DNA from: an uncultured Eubacteriales bacterium
GTDB lineage: Bacteria; Bacillota; Clostridia; Oscillospirales; CAG-272
Direction: 5' to 3'
Length of the DNA stretch: 8,255 nucleotides
NCBI GenBank assembly: GCA_900321265.1
Contig: ONVJ01000004.1
Location: 1-8,255 of the forward strand
The notes under the pieces: model-generated
The model's database searches: none
Told to the model about the DNA's origin: nothing
What the model saw: the letters and a program-made list of their open reading frames with translations, nothing else
Position numbers and translations under genes: made by a program
Shown here: positions 1 through 6,336 of the stretch, piece by piece
Numbering within the stretch: position 1 is the stretch's first letter
Layout of the letters: each line of letters opens with the position of its first letter

Positions 1-780
1 GACAGCGAACCCGACCCCGACAGGCAGCTCTACTACCCGGTACACGTCCACGACTATATCGAGTTCTACTATCTGATCGACGGCGACGTCAGCTTCATGG
101 TCGATAACACTACATACCCGCTCAAGCCGGGCGACGCCGTCTTCTGCCGGCCGAACGAGATTCACCACTGCATCCGGCACTCCGAAAGGCCGCATCTCAA
201 CGCCTGCTTCTGGTTCATGTCGGGAAACGATTTCCTGCTCGCTCCCTTTCTTCGCGACCGCGGCGCAGGCGGAAACCTGCTGTCGCCGTCGTCTGACGAG
301 ACGCGGGCCGCGATCCGCGATCTGGTCATGAAGCTCGGACGGACAGGCGAAAAGGACACCCTGCTTGAGTTCTCTCAGCTCATTCAGCTGCTTGACATCT
401 GGAAAGGATGTCTCAGCCCCGATACTGTGTCGGGCGAGCTCCCCGAACAGCTGAAGCTCATTCTTGACGACATATCAAAGAATCTTCCCGAGATCCGCAG
501 CATCTCATACCTGACCGACAAATACTATCTCTCTCCCTCTCAGCTGAGGCGGCTCTTCGCGACGCATCTCGGCACGACTCCCAAGGCCTATATCGAAGGA
601 AAGCGGCTTGCCCGGTCGCGCATCCTTCTGAAGAGCGGCGCCCGCGTCACCGAGGCCTGCATGGCTTCAGGCTTTCCCGATCTCTCAAACTACATCCGCC
701 TTTTCAGGACGAATTTCGGGATCACTCCGTCGGAATACCGGAAGGGGATCATAAGCACCGAGCCGAACAAATACAAGTGA
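1..780 (+). CDS. AraC-family transcription regulator, 5' end missing
   Basis: The reading frame is open from the first base, so the gene begins left of the window. The ATG at 97 is internal: the 32 codons before it encode the start of the cupin sensor domain, including a His-Val-His-Asp stretch followed by Glu-Phe-Tyr-Tyr. 259 residues are visible. Residues 13-60 form the AraC-type cupin half, with a Leu-Lys-Pro-Gly-Asp turn and a final His-His pair. The C-terminal domain (about residues 150-250) carries two helix-turn-helix motifs, near 166-188 and 214-237, and ends in the family signature around Gly-Ile-Thr-Pro-Ser-Glu-Tyr-Arg. Regulators of this architecture usually sense a small sugar-like ligand and control transport or carbohydrate genes. 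The ligand and targets are not visible here. It converges on the solute-binding lipoprotein gene, so control of that gene is possible but unproven. The family is certain; the role is open. Confidence 0.95.
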   Translation, partial: DSEPDPDRQLYYPVHVHDYIEFYYLIDGDVSFMVDNTTYPLKPGDAVFCRPNEIHHCIRHSERPHLNACFWFMSGNDFLLAPFLRDRGAGGNLLSPSSDETRAAIRDLVMKLGRTGEKDTLLEFSQLIQLLDIWKGCLSPDTVSGELPEQLKLILDDISKNLPEIRSISYLTDKYYLSPSQLRRLFATHLGTTPKAYIEGKRLARSRILLKSGARVTEACMASGFPDLSNYIRLFRTNFGITPSEYRKGIISTEPNKYK

Positions 781-928
781 CCGTCTTTCGCCTCCGGCAG
801 GTGTCCAGGCGGAAAATCCTTAGAACCATAATAATTATACTATTTGTTTTAATACAGTTCTTTGTATAAACTAACAATTATTATGTAAAAAATCACACCG
901 GAGCAATGTTCCGTGAAAAATGGTGAAA
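781..928. other. AT-rich intergenic stretch with a spaced inverted repeat
   Basis: No gene is supported here. After about 40 GC-rich bases the sequence becomes strongly AT-rich (roughly 820-890), in contrast to the coding DNA on both sides. It contains a perfect 10-bp inverted repeat: CATAATAATT at 827-836 and AATTATTATG at 876-885, with 39 bases between the arms. A TATAAT-like hexamer on the minus strand (834-839) lacks a convincing -35 partner. The stretch lies downstream of both flanking genes, so an ordinary promoter role is not expected. Confidence 0.5.
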
Positions 929-981
929 GGGTGTTAAGAAAGTCGTGAAGCGAGTTTCTTAACACCCTGTTCTTATTATTA
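929..981. terminator. Hairpin terminator between convergent genes (copy 1)
   Basis: A 17-bp stem (929-945 with 951-967) is interrupted by one G-G mismatch and closes a 5-base TGAAG loop. The outer arms GGGTGTTAAGAAA and TTTCTTAACACCC are perfectly complementary. On the plus strand the stem is followed by a T-rich but interrupted tract (968-981). On the minus strand it is followed by TTTCACCATTTTT. It lies 38 bases beyond the stop of the minus-strand lipoprotein gene and 149 bases beyond the regulator's stop. It probably ends the minus-strand unit and may serve both directions. Confidence 0.8.
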
Positions 982-1004
982 TTTCATGTTCTCGGAAGAT
1001 CCGC

Positions 1005-2486
1005 TCACTGTCCGCCCGCGAAAGCGGTATTGATCTTTTCTATCTCGGTCCTTGCGCGGCCGATCGACGCGTTCAGACTGCGGACAAACATATTGCTGCC
1101 CGCCTGCGGTATCGTTTTGCTGACGATATTGTAAAGCGGTATGACGTCAGAATAGAAGACCGACGCGTCGTAGACGATATTGTCAAGTATGATATTGACC
1201 ATCTCCACGCTGTCGGCGTTTCTGATATTGCGGGATTTGCAGTAGAGTTCGATAAATGTGACGTATGTGGTGTCTGTCGATTCGTAGGAAAAGGCCTCAA
1301 GGGCAAATCCCGAAAAGGCGGGATCCTTATTTGTCGTCGGCACCGCGAAGAGCATGCAGCTTACCTCGGGCAGCGTGCAGTAGTTCTCCTGATCCGAACT
1401 GAGCTTGGGCATCGGCGCCACGGTAAACTCAAACTCGCAGTCCCTGTTGCACCAGCCGAGAAAATGAAGCATGTCAAGACTGAAAAGCGAGCGGCCTTCG
1501 CCGAAGATCTTTGTGTTGAGCGAGAAGTCACTCCCGTATTTCTCGGGCGTCAGCGACACCTCGGTGCGGCAGATGTCGAGAACGGCGTCGACCGCGGCGG
1601 AATCGTGATCGGGATCGCTGATGACGGCAAGACCGTCGTTTTCATCCTTGCCGACGAGCCTGACGCCGCAGCCGAAGCAGAGCGCGGCAAAGGCGTTGTA
1701 GGAGTGCATGACGAGCCCGAAGCAGTCGTTCGCGGTCTGCTTGCCGTCGCCGTCGAGATCGGCCGCAGCGGCTGTGATATACTGCGACATCTTCTCGGCG
1801 GTCCATTCGTTCGACCTGACCAGCTCGGGGACCGGATCGAGTCGGTGCCCCTCCCTCAGCTTGTCGTTGCATGCCAGGACCTGCACCCGGTTCTTGTCTC
1901 TGAGCGAGAAATCGCTCGACGTGTAGTAGAGGCGGCCTTTGATCGAGATCTCGTCGTTGACGCTCTTGTGCCACCAGGGTTTTTCGAAATCGATATAATC
2001 GATCTCGTTCAGATCGTAGAAATACCCTTTCTGCGCCAGCGCACCGATCTTGCTTATGTAGACGAAGACAAGATCGAAGTTGTCGTCTCCCGAGGCGGCG
2101 TCATTCGTGACCCGGTTCGAGGTCTCCTTTGCCAGCATCTGAACGACCGAGATGCCGTATTTCGCCTTGACGGTCTCGTTCCGCCTGTATACCGAGTCGT
2201 TCATCGCCTCGCCGTTGAGATCCTCGGCGTAAAGCTCGAAGCTCGGATAGGAGTCGGCGCGGTTCTCGCTGCACCCGAGGATGCGGAAGCCGCGGTCCCA
2301 TTGAGTGTCGGGAAGATCGGGGAGAAGCTTTGTCTCGGCGGCAGTCGCCGGAATGTCGGTTGTAACGGCTTCGGCAGTCGTGCTGTCTTCAGCCGGTCCT
2401 GTCTTTTCGGCGCAGGAGGCAAATGCCGCGGCTGCGGTCAGCAGCGCGAGCATCAGCGCCGCGATCTTTTTGAATCTCTTTTTCAT
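1005..2486 (-). CDS. Extracellular solute-binding lipoprotein (ABC-type, family 1-like)
   Basis: The 493-aa product starts with a Lys/Arg-rich tip and a hydrophobic Ala/Leu segment (residues 9-22), ending in a Phe-Ala-Ser-Cys lipobox. Cys25 is therefore the expected lipidated residue after signal peptidase II cleavage. A Thr/Ala/Glu-rich linker (26-57) leads into a body resembling the large Clostridia sugar-binding lipoproteins. These have a Leu-Asn-Gly-Glu-x-Met-Asn-Asp segment with Tyr-Arg-Arg-Asn (89-103), a Phe-Asp-Leu-Val stretch (137-140) and an EF-hand-like loop Asp-Leu-Asp-Gly-Asp-Gly at 243-248, closing with Asp254. The mature part has 11 further cysteines, many for an exported protein. 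The start is supported by GAGG at 2497-2500, 10 bases upstream. It is the last of three co-oriented genes, 137 bp after the previous one, with no promoter that I could recognise in that gap. Such proteins normally deliver sugars or oligosaccharides to an ABC permease, but none is in the window. The ligand is unknown. Confidence 0.9.
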   Translation of the reverse strand: MKKRFKKIAALMLALLTAAAAFASCAEKTGPAEDSTTAEAVTTDIPATAAETKLLPDLPDTQWDRGFRILGCSENRADSYPSFELYAEDLNGEAMNDSVYRRNETVKAKYGISVVQMLAKETSNRVTNDAASGDDNFDLVFVYISKIGALAQKGYFYDLNEIDYIDFEKPWWHKSVNDEISIKGRLYYTSSDFSLRDKNRVQVLACNDKLREGHRLDPVPELVRSNEWTAEKMSQYITAAAADLDGDGKQTANDCFGLVMHSYNAFAALCFGCGVRLVGKDENDGLAVISDPDHDSAAVDAVLDICRTEVSLTPEKYGSDFSLNTKIFGEGRSLFSLDMLHFLGWCNRDCEFEFTVAPMPKLSSDQENYCTLPEVSCMLFAVPTTNKDPAFSGFALEAFSYESTDTTYVTFIELYCKSRNIRNADSVEMVNIILDNIVYDASVFYSDVIPLYNIVSKTIPQAGSNMFVRSLNASIGRARTEIEKINTAFAGGQ

Positions 2487-2614
2487 TTTTCCGTTTCCTC
2501 AGTCATTTTGATTCTTTTCCCTTTCGGAAATTGCAGTGTTTAAGAGGGGATCTCCGTCCCTGCGGATGTTTCAGGCGCGGTATCTGCTCCCCCTGACCTG
2601 AGTTGTCGGTATCA

Positions 2615-2630
2615 CGGCTGGCGTCAGCCG
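2615..2630 (-). other. Small hairpin overlapping a stop codon
   Basis: CGGCTG (2615-2620) pairs with CAGCCG (2625-2630) around a 4-base loop. The TGA stop of the 584-aa gene lies within it. No T tract follows on the minus strand, so it is not a classical terminator. It may have no function. Confidence 0.3.
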
Positions 2631-4378
2631 GGATTGTATTCAAGCGGATTCTGTGAGAAGACGAAGATTAAGAATCCCGGAACAAGTCCGTCCTCCTCGG
2701 TATACTCCTCGATAAGTATGTCGCTGATCCAGCTCTGCCATGACGCGGTGGACAGAATGTCGTTATACTCGCCGTCCGACAGAAGAACGAAGAATCTGTC
2801 GCTGTCGATGTCCCTGTACCAGCGCCTGCTGGACTGGTAGTAGTCGGAATAGACTCCGGCCTGCTTTCTCGCCAGTATCTCGCGGCATTTGACCCTGCCG
2901 TCCGACAGCGCCGTGATCGTCTGGCTCTGCCAGAAGGTCGCGTATCCGTATTCCAGCCCGTGTTCCTCAAGGAAGGCGGCCAGCTCGTGGTTGTAATTGT
3001 CGCGGCCGTAGTCCTTCGGCATCTTCAGGATCTCGAAGGAGACGGTGAGCGAGAATATCATGACGAAGGCGAGAAGCAGCGCTCCGATCCTTCCTGCAGC
3101 CGGAGCTCCGCCGGCCTTTTCTCCGGTTTTTTCTTCGTCTGTTCCTTTATCCTCTTCCCCGGCACCGGCCTTTTTGGCCTTCGCCGCAAGACAGAGCTCG
3201 CGCGCTGCCAGGACGCAGAGCACCGAGCCGGTAGCCAGTATCGGAGTGAGCCTCCAGTTGACTCCCGAAAGCTTCCCGCAGACAAAGCCGACCATTACGA
3301 CCGAAAAGACGGCTGTGTGCCCCCAGAGGAGGGCGCGCACGCCCGGTCCCGACAGCTTGCGGTAGAATACGAACATGAAGGGCGGCACAATTATCATCAG
3401 CACTCCGCCGAGGAGCCGGAGGAGCGTGACGACAGACTTCAGCGAGAAAAGACTGCCTTCGGGAAGGACGCCGATAAGCGTGAAATACTGTTTGACGAAA
3501 GCCTTCGCGTTGTCAGCCCAGGTGTCGATCTTCGACCATTCGGAATATGCCTCGGCGTAGCCGCACTCGATATCGCCCTTCCAGACCTTGAGGAGCATCA
3601 TCCCGACAAGCGTCCCCATCGCGAAGAGCCCGACGATCGCCGCGGCGGGTATGTTCTTCCTCGACGCGAGCTTCTCGCGCGAGAAGAACCTGTCGGCGAG
3701 GATCCCCGCCACCGCGGGAAAGGTCCCGATGACGATGACCTGGCCGCCGTCGGTCGCCGCTCCGACGCAGATGAAGGCGAAAAGGAGGGTCCGGATCGCA
3801 AGCAGAACGGTCTGCTTTATCCCGCCCTTTTTACCGGCCGAAAGGCTGTCGGAGATCCTGATCGCCAGTCCGAGTGAAAAGAGCAGAAGGCAGGGCCCTA
3901 TGCTGTAGTAGATGTTGTGGCCGTACATGATCTCGCGCAGCTTGTCGGAGGCCGACATCGCGGCGACCGACGCGAAGGCGGCAAGCGAGGACCAGCCCCA
4001 GGTCATCTTTGCCGATCTGCAGAAAAAGACGACCGACGCGATGAAGAGCAGCGCGAATATCGACATTCCGATATTGTGCGCCGTCATCCCGTATCCGAAG
4101 ATCCGGATCAGCGGGACGATCCAGAAGGCCGCCGAGAATGGCAGCATTCCTGCGTATCTGAACTCGGGATCGAAGACGCTTCCCGATTCGATCGAGACCT
4201 CCGCCCAGATCAGGTTGTCGGTGCAGTCGGAGTGGAAATATCCCTCGCCCGGCCCCCAGATGTAATAGAGTGCGACGAGGACGGCGAAAAGCAGGGGCAG
4301 GACCGACAAAAGGGTCCAAAGCAGCTTTCCCTTCCCCGAAAGGAAGTTCTTTATCTTTTCTGAATTTGACGCAGGCAT
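2624..4378 (-). CDS. Polytopic membrane protein, GT-C glycosyltransferase-like (584 aa)
   Basis: The product has a first membrane helix at about residues 19-41 and roughly ten to twelve hydrophobic segments in all, for example 100-119, 155-173, 189-209, 243-264, 311-338, 349-368, 377-396 and 430-449. The loop after the first helix contains His-Ser-Asp-Cys-Thr-Asp (49-54) and Glu60. Acidic residues at this place are typical of GT-C enzymes, which transfer sugars from a polyprenyl-phosphate donor outside the membrane. A Lys/Glu/Gly-rich stretch (399-429) makes a charged loop before the last helix. A soluble tail of about 130 residues follows, with Tyr-Gly-Tyr-Ala-Thr-Phe-Trp (477-483) and Leu-Ser-Asp-Gly (491-494), a pattern I associate with uncharacterised GT-C-like proteins. 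The start is supported by AGGAG at 4389-4393, 10 bases upstream. It follows the 512-aa gene by 122 bp. Membrane topology is clear; enzyme class is by resemblance, and donor and acceptor are unknown. Confidence 0.8.
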   Translation of the reverse strand: MPASNSEKIKNFLSGKGKLLWTLLSVLPLLFAVLVALYYIWGPGEGYFHSDCTDNLIWAEVSIESGSVFDPEFRYAGMLPFSAAFWIVPLIRIFGYGMTAHNIGMSIFALLFIASVVFFCRSAKMTWGWSSLAAFASVAAMSASDKLREIMYGHNIYYSIGPCLLLFSLGLAIRISDSLSAGKKGGIKQTVLLAIRTLLFAFICVGAATDGGQVIVIGTFPAVAGILADRFFSREKLASRKNIPAAAIVGLFAMGTLVGMMLLKVWKGDIECGYAEAYSEWSKIDTWADNAKAFVKQYFTLIGVLPEGSLFSLKSVVTLLRLLGGVLMIIVPPFMFVFYRKLSGPGVRALLWGHTAVFSVVMVGFVCGKLSGVNWRLTPILATGSVLCVLAARELCLAAKAKKAGAGEEDKGTDEEKTGEKAGGAPAAGRIGALLLAFVMIFSLTVSFEILKMPKDYGRDNYNHELAAFLEEHGLEYGYATFWQSQTITALSDGRVKCREILARKQAGVYSDYYQSSRRWYRDIDSDRFFVLLSDGEYNDILSTASWQSWISDILIEEYTEEDGLVPGFLIFVFSQNPLEYNPG

Positions 4379-4408
4379 AATGCAAGATCTCCTGTCAGTT
4401 ATTGTTTC

Positions 4409-4473
4409 CCGGCGTTCCGAAACCGGTCACTCCGCCGGAAGCGCCGGGCAGGAATCGTTTATTCCTGTCCCGG
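4409..4473 (-). other. Two overlapping hairpins in the gap between the membrane-protein genes
   Basis: Hairpin A spans 4444-4473: CCGGG-CAGGAAT pairs with ATTCCTG-T-CCCGG around a CGTTT loop, with one bulged T. Hairpin B spans 4409-4447: CCGGCGTTCCG pairs with CGGAA-G-CGCCGG with one bulged G. They share bases 4444-4447, so both cannot form fully at once. In the minus-strand transcript A is made first and B second, and the ribosome binding site of the 584-aa gene follows about 16 bases after B. No T run follows either hairpin on that strand. A role in RNA processing, stability or translation control is possible but inferred. Confidence 0.5.
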
Positions 4474-4500
4474 AGCGGCGTATCGTTATCCGTTTACCGC

Positions 4501-6039
4501 TCAGCGCGGACGGAAATTCAGTATTTTCGGAAGGAATTCCGCGACCTCCTCGCTGTAGGTCATGACGTTACCGTTGTCGTTTATGAGGAAGAGCCTCAGC
4601 GAGGCGCGGACCGAGAATATCAGGAAAAGGGCGACCGCAACATAAGCGACGGCGGCGGGTATCCGGCTCTTCTCCCCCCACAGGTCGCTTATCCTCTCAC
4701 AGAGCGAGAAGAGTATGATCACCGAAAAGACAGATCCCACGAAAGTCAGGTCGGCTGTATATCTGTATATGATGCCCCCCATGCAGAAATCGTCGAGGGC
4801 GGTGAAAAGGATCCCGGCGACTGCCGCCGCGGTGAAGATGCGGCGGCGAAGCTCGAATCTGCGGGAGAAGATCACCGCGGGAGAGGCCAGGATCGACAGA
4901 GTAAGGGGAACGGCAAACATGCCGAAGCCGGCGTCGCGGTACTGATAGTGGCCGTAGCTCGCGAATTTTGCGTAACTGAAGGAGATATAGGGATATTCCT
5001 CCGCGGCCGCGGGCATGTCGAGAAAATAGTGATATAGCGCGTATGGAAGGTCGGTCAGCCTGATCTTCAGCGTCGAGTTGTCTGTGACGGTGAGCTGCCA
5101 GCTGTGGCCGAAATCAAGCGGGCCCGAGAACCTGATCGCGTTGAAGATCAGCGATCCGGCAAAGAAGAGTATGACAGGCACTCCGACGGCTGCGAGTTCG
5201 GCTATGACCGGTACGAGCTTCTTCCCTTCCCGCTCGCGGCCGATTATGAAGAACCACAGACCGGGTATCACAAGGAAGGCGGCGATCACCGCGACCGGAA
5301 GCCGCGACTGGAAGGCAAGACCGAAAAAGACTCCTGCCAAAGCGTAAAGAATATATCGAAAAACAGGTCTTTCGGCAGAATATCCCGCGACGCAGAGAAA
5401 GAAGAAGACGCTTATGAAGGACGTCGCGGCGACTGCGGCAAGGTAGTAAAAGGGAGTGCGGCCTCTCGCGATCAGCGCGATCAGAGAACAGTGGAAGACC
5501 GACACCGCCGCCAGAGCGACCAGAGGTCTCGGCGTCCCGGGCGAAAAGCGCTTCGCCCAGGCGGTGACGGTCAGCGGCATGAAGATCGCGGCTATGATCA
5601 GAAAGACCGTCATGACCACGCCTGTGCCGGGCAGCTCGCCGGTCAGCAGGTACCAGGGCATGTAGACGGTGAGGACCGGGGCTATGCCGAAGTTGGAATA
5701 GTATTTTCCGTCGTAGTAGGCGCGGTCCCAGAGATAGTAGACCTTTGACCGCTGCCCCGGATCATAGGGATTATCAAGCTTCGCAAGTTTGGGGTCGGGC
5801 TCGATGTCAAGATGAGCCTGCCCCTTCTTCAGCGCGTCGAACTGCTGAACATAGGGGTTGTAGTTCTCGACCGGCCCCTCAAGAGGATAGGCCACCGGTG
5901 CCGTGTCGGCCGCGAAATATTTTGCAAATACAAAGACGAACAGAAGACAGAGAACGACCGAAACGACCGCGGTCGCGGCGTCCTTCCTGTATTCCGGAAT
6001 GTCTGAAAGAAACTTTTTCATGCCGATCTTTCTGCCCAT
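4501..6039 (-). CDS. Polytopic membrane protein, GT-C-like, uncharacterised (512 aa)
   Basis: This is the first gene of the minus-strand unit. Helix 1 spans about residues 21-43. An outside-facing segment (50-120) follows, with Asn-Pro-Tyr-Val-Gln-Gln-Phe-Asp (61-68), Leu-Asp-Ile-Glu-Pro (77-81), Asn-Pro-Tyr-Asp-Pro (90-94), Leu-Trp-Asp (103-105) and Gly-Lys-Tyr-Tyr-Ser-Asn-Phe-Gly (111-118). I recognise this order of motifs from a widespread but uncharacterised family of GT-C-like membrane proteins. About ten more hydrophobic helices follow, including 139-161, 172-192, 196-219, 227-266, 277-299, 370-391, 431-447 and 461-480. A large loop (300-369) and an Arg-Tyr-Thr-Ala-Asp motif (426-430) are also present. 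The start is uncertain. The ATG at 6039 has only GGAG 13 bases upstream, and a second ATG six codons in (6021) has no better site. The likely role is sugar transfer or handling at the outer membrane face; the substrate is unknown. Confidence 0.8.
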   Translation of the reverse strand: MGRKIGMKKFLSDIPEYRKDAATAVVSVVLCLLFVFVFAKYFAADTAPVAYPLEGPVENYNPYVQQFDALKKGQAHLDIEPDPKLAKLDNPYDPGQRSKVYYLWDRAYYDGKYYSNFGIAPVLTVYMPWYLLTGELPGTGVVMTVFLIIAAIFMPLTVTAWAKRFSPGTPRPLVALAAVSVFHCSLIALIARGRTPFYYLAAVAATSFISVFFFLCVAGYSAERPVFRYILYALAGVFFGLAFQSRLPVAVIAAFLVIPGLWFFIIGREREGKKLVPVIAELAAVGVPVILFFAGSLIFNAIRFSGPLDFGHSWQLTVTDNSTLKIRLTDLPYALYHYFLDMPAAAEEYPYISFSYAKFASYGHYQYRDAGFGMFAVPLTLSILASPAVIFSRRFELRRRIFTAAAVAGILFTALDDFCMGGIIYRYTADLTFVGSVFSVIILFSLCERISDLWGEKSRIPAAVAYVAVALFLIFSVRASLRLFLINDNGNVMTYSEEVAEFLPKILNFRPR

Positions 6040-6061
6040 ATCGAGGTGAAGACTCCGTTTT

Positions 6062-6089
6062 CCCGCAGAAAACGCGCCGCCTGTGCGGG
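6062..6089 (-). promoter_or_regulatory. Leader hairpin in the 5' UTR of the GT-C-like unit
   Basis: CCCGCA (6062-6067) and TGCGGG (6084-6089) are complementary and enclose 16 bases. A competing pairing, GCGCC (6074-6078) with GGCGC (6088-6092), is also possible. The element lies in the roughly 75-base untranslated leader predicted from the promoter at 6122-6150. I see no known riboswitch pattern in it. Confidence 0.3.
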
Positions 6090-6121
6090 CGCTCCGCGAA
6101 TAAGAATAGTATATTTATATT

Positions 6122-6150
6122 ATTATACAGTCTGTTTGCGTTTTTGTCAA
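6122..6150 (-). promoter_or_regulatory. Consensus SigA promoter for the minus-strand unit
   Basis: On the minus strand TTGACA (6145-6150) is followed by exactly 17 bases and then TATAAT (6122-6127). Both hexamers match the consensus of housekeeping sigma factors perfectly. Transcription would begin near 6115 and give a leader of about 75 bases before the 512-aa gene. A full match suggests strong constitutive initiation unless a repressor acts on it. Confidence 0.9.
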
Positions 6151-6271
6151 CAGCACATTGCTCCCTCAGGCGCAGGCAGGCCGCGGGAAAGCCTTCGGCC
6201 GGACGGATGTCCCATTTTATAAGTCGCTGAAAAAGGGGGCGCGGTTTCGTGCTGCAGCTAAAATTTTATTA

Positions 6272-6300
6272 TGGATTTTTTTTCGGAAATGTGGTATAAT
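6272..6300 (+). promoter_or_regulatory. Extended -10 promoter for the epimerase gene
   Basis: TGGTATAAT at 6292-6300 is an extended -10 element (TG, one base, then a perfect TATAAT). The -35 position 17 bases upstream is weak (TGGATT, 6272-6277), which fits the extended -10 class. Transcription would start near 6307, about 30 bases before the epimerase ATG. It points away from the minus-strand promoter, and the two -10 boxes are about 165 bases apart. Confidence 0.8.
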
Positions 6301-6336
6301 TTATATAACGATCAATTCATGAAAGAGTGAAGAAAC

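Noticed and set aside
834..870. Possible promoters in the AT-rich gap (TATAAT on minus at 834-839, TATAAA on plus at 865-870)
   Set aside because: Neither has a convincing -35 element at 16-18 bases, and no gene lies downstream in the matching direction. AT-rich DNA gives such hexamers by chance.
1464..2543. Long open frame of 359 codons on the plus strand
   Set aside because: It lies fully antisense to the well-supported lipoprotein gene, has no recognisable domain, and is rich in Arg, Asp, Glu and Val, as expected from the complement of GC-rich coding DNA.
2960..3877. Open frame of 305 codons on the plus strand
   Set aside because: It is antisense to the 584-aa membrane protein, with a low-complexity Arg/Asp/Glu composition. 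The minus-strand frame has clear membrane helices and a ribosome site.
5745..6230. Open frame of 161 codons on the plus strand running into the divergent control region
   Set aside because: It overlaps the start of the 512-aa gene and the consensus promoter, shows no domain, and has an Arg/Pro/Ser-rich composition typical of a wrong frame.
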